Shown here one piece after another: positions 27,086 to 38,000 of a stretch of 64,000 nt of DNA (position 1 is its first letter; each line of letters begins with the position of its first letter). The stretch is from Stichopus chloronotus (Eukaryota; Echinodermata; Holothuroidea; Aspidochirotida; Stichopodidae): contig CM037837.1 of NCBI GenBank assembly GCA_021234535.1, forward strand, positions 1,426,001 through 1,490,000. Direction: 5' to 3'. A program made the translations under genes and the position numbers. The notes under the pieces were generated by a model. That model ran no database searches. It had not been told where the DNA came from and worked only from the letters and a program-made list of their open reading frames with translations.

Positions 27086-28588
27086 AAGGACCATCATTGC
27101 AAAGGCAGCATACGGAAGACATTCAAGACACATACTGTATTCCGGTGCGACCAAAAATATTAATTTTAAACAATCTGAGTGGCTGTGAGGGGGTTCGTTG
27201 TCAAGAAGCTTCAACACGTTTCCGCTTTGCTAGGTTGTTTCGGTCTCTCCGACATGCATGCAAAGTTTGTAAAATAATCAAGTTGTAAAGCCATGATAAA
27301 CGTGTCAAGGAACGGATTACAGCACTTTTTGAGAACAAATCTCTTGGTAGTTCTGCATGTTGCAACCGCTATTCTCTTCCACAGTTAGTGAGGGCAGTAT
27401 ACTCCTTTAAGCCGGGGGATACTTTTTTCCCCATCAGTTAATCATAGCCACTCACTGAGGAACTTGCCACGTTTAGTGAATTACGTTACTAAATTGCGAT
27501 TAGTAGGTAATCATTTGAGTATGGTCAGACTACATTTGCTTCTTTTGATAATAGAACCGCTATATCATTACCGCCCTAGGCCATGACCTCAATTTACGTG
27601 TCAAGAACTTCCTTGACGAAGAGGTGGGAGCTACTGAATTTAAATGAACACTTTGGGTCTTTGCTGCTCTTGGCAATATTTTTGAAAGGATAAGAGCTAG
27701 AAATGACTTAATTTAAGATCACTCTCTGTATATATGAAGATGGAAAAAAGTGGAGGGAAGGAATTAGAAGTGAGGAGCTAGAAGTGAGTTTTAATCAGTT
27801 CTGAATTAAGCAGTGTGAGAGAGAAATACCTTTATTTGATAAAAAAAGAAAAAAAAAAGAGAAGAATAGTGAAAGAATAGCTACAAAAGAAAGCATAGGT
27901 GTGCATAAAATATGCATTTATTTATAAAAACAGAGCAGACAATGAATTCTTTGCCATTCTTTGGCTGTTGAGTACATGACATTCCAAAATAATACAAAAA
28001 TTCACTCAAAAATCAAACACCAGAATAAAAGATAGACACCACAAATTTCAATTCATTGTTTTAGGACCCCGGATCAAACATAACGTCTGTGTACATCTAC
28101 ATTTGTTGTATGTCAACTTCCATCACAATGCTTATAAACACAGCCCTTGCTTATGAACTGTAAAATAAAGAGGCTAGACCTCTCTTCTTTCCCAAACTGC
28201 TGCTTTTGAGGAAATTATAATAAAAAAAAAATAAAAGAGAGAATATTTATCATTGTAATATCCATTTGGAACCCTGTTACGTTTTCTCCAACGTTGATTG
28301 AGTGGCCTTTGGAGTGACAGGCAAAACAACCCGTAAAATAAACACATACATTGCAGTTTGTTGTTTGGCTCTTGGAATTAACTATCAGTGAAAGGAATAA
28401 TAATGCAAAAACCCTTTAACTCCAATGATTTGAAGCTTCCAGTAAATCTTGAAATATTACTGAAACAACCGTACTGGACTGCTCACTTTCAATGATGGCA
28501 ATTTACCAGTTCAGATTAAGCTTTTTCAAATACTGCGAGTGAAATTTAGAACCCCAGAAACTCCGAGCGCCACCCATGTATTAGGCTT

Positions 28589-28983
28589 GGGTCACATCAT
28601 GGCAACCTATCGGGTACAAATTTTTGGACAACATCAGACCAGTGGTGTTCTATCGGTATTTTTTGTTTATAATGGTTGATCTACCAGCATGTCTGATCTT
28701 AGTGATAATATCATCCATGTTCAATGTGATATTTGACCATATGGAGAAGTATAGGTACGGCATTTTTCAATCTCATCTGGAAAGAACTGTCTTTTGAGAT
28801 GATGTCAAAACATTATCGGTTGATACTTTACTTTAGCATCCATCAGCAATGCCTCATACGACCACATGAAATCACCAATTTCTGCATTTTTTTTTTTTTT
28901 TGACTAAATTTGGAGTGATTTAAGCTGAAACTTACAATAACTGGATCAGAATTCCATTGTACATGACTACGGTGTGAACTACA
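28589..28983. mobile_element. Dispersed element with GTCACACTA ends, copy 2
   Basis: It starts GGGTCACATCATGGCAACC and ends ACGGTGTGAACT, with the same internal order as 11048-11460. It is more diverged at the right end. The poly(T) run near 28887 is longer than in copy 1. Confidence 0.6.
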
Positions 28984-31900
28984 CCTTATCCTCAAGGTAG
29001 TGTGCTTGCAATCAGGGTTAATCTCATTTTACCACCATCAACAAAATTCTGATTACGACTGAACTGGTTACCACGATGCTTCGTCATGGTAACACTTGGT
29101 TACCAGGGAGTGACTGAGACTGTAATCACAAGTGATCAGGTGAAACCATACTACGTGTATCATCACATACGATATGTTAAATGTGCTTACACACGATTGC
29201 ACTACTGGTGTGGTACTTCCACCCAGCATTTAAAGGTGTTACTACAAGTTCACAAACAGCACGAAAGCCACTCAAGGTTGCTATCACTAATACACGGCTA
29301 AAGCGTCAAATGAAAATGATCAAGGCTACCCGATCTGACCCGAGTAGTTTTTCCGTCATAGTGTTCACCGTCACAAATGATCACACTTGAACATTGTTAC
29401 ACTGAGTCTGAGACGACATATAGCACCACAACCCAATTAAGGAGAAACAAAAGGATGACCACAAAATGAACCAAAACCTCAATTGGGACACCGGCTGGTG
29501 CGTCTCAATGGCCTCCATGTTATCGAACAGAATTAAGTATGCTACAGTTGATCACAAAGCAATCCCGAATACCCAATGGTGGTAGGAGCAAAATGACTGC
29601 CACTGTGTCCTGGATGCTACGGAAGTGTGATGACATGAACTGCTATGGCTGCAGTACCTCCAATGGTTTTGCAAAATGCCAAAAACAAAAAAAATGTACA
29701 TGCCAGACATTGAAACAAACTACGGGATTCCAAAAGCTGCTGTAATATTCTAAAAGTAAGAACATAAAATAACATTTGTGCTGAAAGACACAATGATCCG
29801 ACACACTCCACAGTATTCAAATTGAAAAACACTCTTGTTCTACTTAGCTACACACATATGTCCTTTTAACATTACACTGTAGACACCAAGGATGGAGAAA
29901 CAATGACAGTTTCAAAGAGATATGAAGTCATATCTGAGATGAGATTAAGGTTCAATAATAACCAGCAGGTCAATATGCATGCTGACCATAGAAATAGAGA
30001 AGGTAGAATGACATCACTGTAACTACTCGCACACGGAACAAATGAAGCCGAACAACAACTGGCGGCGTCTTACGAGGTAAGGCAAAACAGCTCTGTTTGC
30101 AACATTTGCAATTCACTACACACATACAGTCCAAGAATTTCTTTGATAGCTAACTACATCTTTGCGACAAACACACATACATGCAGCTGTTTTGAGGTAA
30201 CCAGAAGATATGCATGCAAAGCTAGATCGCAAGTTGTAGCTGCAACTTGGAATTTATATTATCCTAAATTTCCATAACATTTGCGTTACACGGGTTTATG
30301 AGAATGCCTTTTGCCATACAGAATTTGCACTTCACTTATTGTTCCATGAGGTCATTCTCGTTTATCTATTTCTGTGATGCTGATCAAACCCATTAAAAAC
30401 CCTGTTTCTTTAACCTCTACTTCCATGATCTTAGCATGGTATATGTTAGACGTTACCAAACACCATCTCCTTTGTAAAAGACCTCTGAATATACATTTAG
30501 CACTGCTGGTGTTACAATTTATAGCAATAGCAAGAGAAAAAGAAATATAGTAATACGCAATGTCCTGTGACACCTCTTTACACCTTTTGAACATGCTGGT
30601 GGAAAAGGCTTGGGCACTCGTCTGACCCCTTTCCCCAGCCCCTATCACTCATAAGCCCCCTTCACCATGGATAAACACACACTTTGTTATGCATTATAGA
30701 GATACATCTAAGGACAACACAACTTAAGAATTAAAATTTTGAAAGCAACTTTGGAAAAAGCGAACTTTGAATATTTCCTCGGTCAGTTTGTCGCTGACGA
30801 CAACTAGGGACACCAAGATGTGGAGCAGCATTAATTTAGTATTTTAAATGGTACACTTAAACATCTACAGAAAGATAACATGTGGTTGTGGAACTACATC
30901 AAACATACTTTGTATGTTTTTAAAAGCACTGGTAGCTGAATGGTGTTTCTTCATCTTGTTGAATGGTAAGTTGAATTTAAGGAAGAAAAAGGAGCATACA
31001 AAAAAAAATATGGTGATATGCCCAAACCGCTGTTTTTGGATCCCACCCACAATTTTTATAAAGCAATCTTAATATGCCTGATACAGAAGTATCAGATGAG
31101 CATATGGACAAATCCGGCTGTAAAAAAGATGCATCACGGTGTCGTGCCATGTAAAAGTTTATGGGTAGGATATACTCTCGGTTAAAAGAGAGAGTAATAG
31201 GATTTGAAAATAAATTGTTTGCACCAAAGATATTGACAGCCGGAAAATACGACACCGTACAGTACAGAAACAACACACATTGGCAAATCCTTGAGATTGG
31301 AGCTACCTGAAAAAGTGCTTGCTATCCACTGTGGCAAATTCACTGAAGTGAGCCCTACCACAGTAATGTACTTGACGATTATGAGTCCACTTCAGGTCAC
31401 TCCTTCTAAATAATGGCTCATTGGGACATTCAAAATATTGGCAATGGAATTCCTCAAATGGGCCAATCATGAACATTCTCCAGCCATCAAAATCTGGTGT
31501 AAAATGAGAGAAACATGCAAAAGTTGTACCTTCAACACATTTGTTCAGATTCTGAAAGATATATTGTGTGTTTGTTTATGCATATTTAACCTTCAAAGTA
31601 CAGTAGGACTTTCTTTAAAATGTTATCTTGAGTATTAAAAATTCTTCCTTCTGAACTTTTTCTAACTTATCAGTATGTTAAATGCTCAGGCCTACTATTC
31701 TTCCTCCAGCCGTATTTCATCTTCATGCTTGCAACACCATCTATGTTTGGATGGGATTCAATTTCAATCTTTTCCTTGGGTTTTGGATCACACCATGGAT
31801 GAAGTAAGTACAAAGTAAATAGAACACTGTTAAAACAAATAGGCCTCTTGCAATGAGATAAAAGAAATGGCCCCTTACTGACACAAATGCTTCTAAGCAC

Positions 31901-33173
31901 CCGATACATGGGCGTCACATAAGGTTTTCAAATTGCAGATGGGAAACAAGAACAATTGGTCAAAGGTAATTACCATTCCATGCATGGCTGCACAATTTCT
32001 GTGGAAATCTGTAAGGGCCACCTCTTGACATGTGCATTTCAGTTCTTAAGCCTCTAAAAGTTAGCACCATTGCTCAGCTGTCGTTCTACTTCCACAGCCC
32101 AAAGTCAAACATTATAATTTCACATAATTTAACATTTCAACCCTCTTGCTTTCCAACTAAGTACAGCCACACACACACAAACACGCAACTAAAAGCAAAT
32201 GATATGGGTTGCTCTCCACAAGTCTTTTTGCACTATGTACTTTTTAAATGTCAATGTTTGTACAGCTGGTGGTCGGTCAAGTTTAAAGAGGACTCCACGG
32301 TGACTCTGAAGTCAAAGGTATGCGAAACAGGATAACTTTTTCTAACATTTTTCTGACGTTGCATTTGAGAATTTAAGACTTCTTTCTGCAACGTAATTCT
32401 TTAGTGGAATTTTATGCATTTACAATGTCATCAGTCACAAAGATATGGTGACCATAATCTAATACTGTAAATTGCCTCTGACACAAAGCCCAACAATTGT
32501 CAATTTAATTGCCAAGGAAGCACTGAAACATTTGTAAATTTGTACTGCCATTTGTTCTAAATGTGTAAATAAAGCTGATCGAAGCGAGCAGCAGTTCGGT
32601 CGATGGCAGATGTTTCAAAATCAATTTTTCCAAACAATCAATTATTAGCCAACCAAAGATAGGACATGAGACAATATGAATGCTGACAGAATGACTTTCC
32701 ACCGCTGTTCAGTTTTCACATCCGCAAGGGAAGACCTAACGGGGTCTCCATCGCAACTTGCGACACATGAAAGCTGAATTATTGTTCTGTTACATATATA
32801 ACTTGCAATTGTTGCAACTGGCATATTTTCTCTGGTCCAGCCTGAATAGTTTAATTGCCTGATGTCAAAATCACAACTCTGCTTATGGCACATACCTGAG
32901 TAACCTTGAAAGAGTTTTCAACATATTCAATCTACGAAGTTTGTTGACTGCTGATTCAAAATTAGATAAAAAGAAATTGATCGTTCCCACTATTTCGTCC
33001 CTTACGTCAGTTAATACCAAGTTTTAAATCGCCATGGGTGACATGCTGAAAGTTGGGAATGACGGTTTGGATATCTCTGATTGGTTGCAGTGTTAAATAC
33101 GGCTCGTTTCTTTACAAACGAATAATTGCCAAAAGGAAAAAAAAAAGCACAGTCACTAAAGTTTGTTGCAGGG

Positions 33174-33536
33174 CAGAGGTGTCCGTCCTTTATTGACCCA
33201 AGATCTACACTTTTCAAGTGGCATAACCTCCCAAGATCTACAAGTCCAGACTCAAAATTGCGAACCCACACACATCGTTTCCAGCATGCAGCAATCAACT
33301 TCATCACACTTTTTCTTGTTAATGTCCTAACAAATGCATACTGGTAGGTTGGCACATTTTAATGTATGCTGATTTTATGCATATAGACTGTCTGTCACTT
33401 CAACTATGTTTTCAATTTGTTACAAAAAAAGAAAAAAAGAAGAAAAAAACATAAACTGTCATACAGCGACACATAAAAAACTTTTCATTTTTTAAAATTT
33501 TTTCTGCACCTCACATCAACTGGTTGGGCACTCCTG
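33174..33536. mobile_element. hAT-like non-autonomous element
   Basis: The left end is CAGAGGTGTCC and the right end GGGCACTCCTG, imperfect inverted repeats of the CAG...CTG kind typical of hAT elements. The flanking octamers TTGCAGGG and CTGTAGGG agree at six of eight bases, as expected of an aged 8 bp target duplication. It is 363 bp and lies in the region downstream of malectin. Confidence 0.65.
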
Positions 33537-34232
33537 CTGTAGGGCAACTACCAACAGCAGAAAAAAAAAAAAAAACAGATCCAGAAAAAAGTACATTGTT
33601 TGGGTCATTCCTTTGAATTCCAATCTAACATTAAAAAAAAAAAAATGAGTGTTATAACTTGTACTTTCAATGATGCCAGATTTTGACAAGATTATACAAC
33701 AATTCTATGAGGTCGACACAATCATGTTTCTCTAAATAAATCTTCACTTTTAGGTCCCTGACAAACACTGCCCAACGATTTTCCATGTGTGTTTTGTGAA
33801 GTCCTGCAAACTCTGTTGCATATCTGGCGACATCCTACAGCTTAGGTCCGGTCCAGTCAGAGGCCTTGTGCATGCACAAAACTTGTGACCGAATGAAATG
33901 GGGATCACCCAAAAAGGACGATTTAGTTTAGGGCCGGAAGATGTTCATTCTTACACTGGTTCATGTTTGTGTATTCATTTGTTAGTCATCTGTGCCTATG
34001 TGGTTTGCAACGTTTTCTGTGGTGTCAGTAGATGATGCTAACAGATTATCATCAAGTCAGGTCAGGTGTGGAGGACATGTCAGCTGCAATTACTGTGCCC
34101 CGATTCAGGTACATATTTTTGATTTCTCAAACGGACTGCTCATTTTGCAAATGGACAAAAACAAAAGTTCTACACTGGTAAACGCTTGGCCGATCCGTTA
34201 AATGTGTCACTGGGTCTTACTCTTCCTTAACA

Positions 34233-34238
34233 TTTATT
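34233..34238 (-). promoter_or_regulatory. Candidate malectin poly(A) signal
   Basis: The first clear AATAAA found on the minus strand downstream of the malectin stop codon, about 620 bp away. Other AATAAA words lie further down, for example near 27920, so the true 3' end may be much longer. Confidence 0.25.
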
Positions 34239-34853
34239 TCTTTCCATGGAACATCACGTCAAAGACCTTTGAAGCACACAGAATGTACAAGCTCCACCAT
34301 CCAAATGGAACTATGGTATTTCGCTGATTTAAGATACGGCCACTTCATAATAAATATAGTCTGAAATGAAACAACATTGGCAACTATTTGTGAAGAACAA
34401 ATATACTAAAGCTCTGAGAATATAAGATGTAGGGTAAAGAAGATACAGCCACCAAAGATTGAAGGAAGAAACTGACTAAAACAAATGAAAGCGTAACACC
34501 CACGTGAAAATACAACTAACCCAGTTTCCAGTCTCTTCAAGACTGTCAAATTGCATTTAAACCCACCCGTTTTCTGTTTGCTTGTTCTGGGTACTGGACG
34601 ATTGCTTTTCTTGCTATAATACCATGTCGTTGTTTTTGATAAGTATCATCGTTGGATCCCACCAGCCTCCAAGTGCTCAGTAATGACATCTTGAGGACAA
34701 CAGAAACACACCAAAAGTACTGAAACACCGTCTCATGACAGCGTTAAAATCCTATTCAATTGTCATCCACACATTAGAAGGAATAAAAAGGGAAAAAAAA
34801 AACTTCTAAGAAAAAAAGAAATGAAGATTTTGCACGATTCCTCTGCTTGCTGC

Positions 34854-35077
34854 CTATAGCCTACATAGGCAAAATAATGTTGGAATGAAGACAGCGATTG
34901 CTATTAATATTGGGAATATAAGACTACTATCGTCGGACGCGTATGGATCGATCGTTTTTGGTCCAGATTTATGCTTTATCTTCTTGTTTTCTCGTATTTC
35001 TTTCGCTTCTTCGTCTTCATCCTCCCCATCTGCATCATCTTCCGAGGTCCACGGGAGAGGCGGTAATTTGGGTACAT
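34854..35077 (-). CDS. MLEC: Malectin coding exon 4 (linker, transmembrane segment, stop)
   Basis: The acceptor is attttctcag. The exon encodes (D)VPKLPPLPW, an acidic stretch ([15 protein letters not shown]), a lysine-rich stretch, then [16 protein letters not shown] and [12 protein letters not shown] followed by TAG at 34856-34854. The last 25 residues are almost identical to vertebrate malectin, whose C-terminal anchor places the lectin domain in the ER lumen. Confidence 0.95.
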
Positions 35078-38000
35078 CTGAGAAAATGACGATGAAATAT
35101 AGGCAAAAAATTTGATTCAAAAAAGAGATTCAAAAATTGACAACACTGGCAAAATGTAATCCAGAATTGTTTTCTTCCATGCTTGACAATTGATATTCAA
35201 TTCTCCATTATTTATCTTGTACTTCAGACATGACTGTTTCATTTTCTTGATCCACAATGCTATGAGCCTTCCTTGACAGGCCCAGCAGATAAACTATTCG
35301 TGCAATTAGGTGCAACTGCAATTTGTGCAGAACAAATGTGTATGAATGTATATGCCTCTCAAGTGATGGTTGGTGCTCAAGAGGAGGGTCTAGGTACATG
35401 TACGCTCATTCTAACACGCTCTTCAAGCGGTCAGATGCAAAGTGTGAAATCACTGGCTCATGTTTTCTCCAAACCCTCACTGTTGGTACCAAACATTTTC
35501 TGTTTCGTGCACTGTGTCATCTTGAAACGGAAGATGCATGAAGGCTGCTGTTCCAAGGTATTCCACACACCTGAACATGAGTTGGCGATAAATTTTTCTC
35601 TCTGTTCTATTCCTTTGTATGGCAAGGGAAGTCTTTCAAACTTGGGATGATATTGGATATATCTAAACTTTCTGACAAGACTCAGAAAAGGATGTACATG
35701 GCATCAGCATTTTAAAAAGTTCTGTAAGTAACACAAAGTTTGAACACTTTGAACTTTTGACAAGTCTTTTGCAATTGCCGAAGAATGAGTGCTTTTTAAA
35801 TTGAAAAGAATATACTGGTTTTTCCATCCATGGAATTGCTTAGATACAGTATGTCTACAGCTACTTCCTTAGTGACTATAACAGGCAAAGTAAAAATGAG
35901 AGTGAGGAAAAAGATAGAGGAGCACTTTGCAGGGAGAATACACTGCAAAAATGTTCGCTACAGGTGTTAAACATGTTTTCACCTCTCATTACAAACACCA
36001 AAATCATGAACATATCACACCTTACCTACTTGGGTTATGTACAAACGACATCCTTAACTACCTCAGCATTGGCAACTCTGTACTCTCATTAATGGTGTCT
36101 AGTGAGGTGGGAACTTTGAACCTAAATCATCATTTGCCATACACAGGACTAAAAATTCCCCCTCCCCCCCTTCTTATTTTGCAACGACATGGTGCTTTAG
36201 GTTTGATCACAGTGGGTGGGAAGTGAAGTAAATCACAAAGTACTTATCATGAAAAATTGGGAGAAAACGTGTTTTTCAGCACCACTATTTGGAAACCATG
36301 ATGATAATCAGCATCTAGTGTTGTGACTTTCAGCACCACTATTCAGAACCCATGTTGTTTCTCAGTATCTAGTGTTGGTGTCTTTCAGTGCCACTATTCA
36401 AAACCCATGATGATAATCAGCATCTAGTGTATGTCTTCCAGCACCACTATTTGGTAACCATGATGACACTAAGCATCTGAGTGTCTTTCAGCACCACCAT
36501 TCAGAAACCAGGATGGTACTCAGCATCTAGTGTGTGTCTTTCAGCACCACTATTTGGTAACCATGATGACACTCAGCATCTGAGTGTCTTTCAGCACCAC
36601 CATTCAGAAACCAGGATGGTACTCAGCATCTAGTGTGTGTCTTTCAGCACCACTATTCGGAAACCATGACAAAACTCAGCATCTAGTGTGTGTCTTTCAG
36701 CACCACTATTCGGAAACCATGACAATACTTAGCATCTAGTGTGTGTCTTCCAGCACCACTCTTTGGAAACCATGACAATACTCAGCATCTAGTGTGTGTC
36801 TTCCAGCACCACTATTTGGTAACCATGATGACACTAGGCATCTAGTGTGTGTCTTTCAGCACCACTATTTGGTAACCATGATGACACTCAGCATCTGAGT
36901 GTCTTTCAGCACCACCATTCAGAAACCAGGATGGTACTCAGTATCTAGTGAGTGTCTTTCAGCACCACTATTCGGAAACCATGACAATACTCAGCATCTA
37001 GTGTGTGTCTTTCAGCACCACTCTTTGGAAACCATGACAATACTTAGCATCTAGTGTGTGTCTTCCAGCACCACTATTTGGTAACCATGATGACACTCAG
37101 CATCTAGTGTGTGTCTTTCAGCACCACTATTTGGTAACCATGATGACACTCAGCATCTGGGTGTCTTTCAGCACCACCATTCAGAAACCAGGATGATACT
37201 CAGCATCTAGTGTGTGTCTTTCAGCACCACTATTCGGAAACCATGACGACACTCAGCGTCTATTGCGTCTCTGCAGTATCATTTGACTGATTCAGAAACC
37301 AATAGGATACCCAGTGTCTATTGTGTGCCTTTCAGCCTCACTAAATCATTTGGAAACAATGACAGTACTCAGCATCTATCTGCGTGCCTTTGCAGTCTCT
37401 CTTGATTGCTTTGGAAACCATGATGATGCTTACCATGAACTGAATGTGTATTTACGTATCACTGTTAATAATCCCTTCATCGTATTTCCCACTTGCATGA
37501 CATCCATTTTGAAATTCTGCATTTACTGTCACTAATGTAAGTCATTATGGTATTTCAACTCATATTATTGCAGTGCTTAGAATTCACCATCTACTGATTT
37601 GCGTGCTATGCAGTGCTGTTTTTGTAAACAACCCAAGGTAAAGGACGTCCACATCTACTGTAGTTAGTCCTAGCTGTATAGCTAATCCTGTAACCATAAA
37701 GCATTTACTGATTGTTCATCACAGTTACGTGACCGCAAGAGTTCACCACAATCAAACAGGCATGGGTGAGGGGGGTGCAGACATAGAACAAGAGGCTTTC
37801 ACATCAACAAGAGCCAAGGAATTTCTAAAATAGCAGCTTAGCTGCATGGACTAATGGCAACCAATGTACGGGCAATTGTTCAAGGTGATTTGCCCTTATT
37901 ATAGCACTGCTGGTGGGTAGCGTCTCAACAGGATACCAGCATGCTAACGAGTCAGATACACAGTAGCTCAGCTTAATCTTGGCCATTGTTTCAGGCACAG

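Larger units (their letters stand above)
23316..34853. other. Intergenic or UTR region between GGNBP2 and malectin
   Basis: An 11.5 kb stretch with no recognised coding exon. Its right part presumably carries the malectin 3' UTR (minus strand) and its left part the GGNBP2 5' UTR and promoter; neither border is visible. It contains an old family D element (23979-24234), a G-rich tandem duplication (24337-24395), a family A element (26242-26876), a GC-richer block at 26880-27240 with an RFX-like X-box, the 28589-28983 element, and a hAT-like element (33174-33536). A 160-codon open frame at 25262-24780 resembles nothing recognised and looks like degenerate repeat DNA. Confidence 0.6.

Noticed and set aside
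31688..31800. Minus-strand frame with a coding-like look (CDPKPKEKIEIESHPNID)
   Set aside because: No family was recognised, and it lies downstream of the malectin stop in likely 3' UTR or intergenic DNA.
35273..35650. 125-codon open frame on the plus strand
   Set aside because: It lies in malectin intron 3, resembles no known protein, and is within chance length for this sequence.
36270..37440. CRISPR-like array (regular 50-54 bp units)
   Set aside because: The whole unit is repeated with no unique spacers, in an intron of an animal gene; it is a minisatellite.
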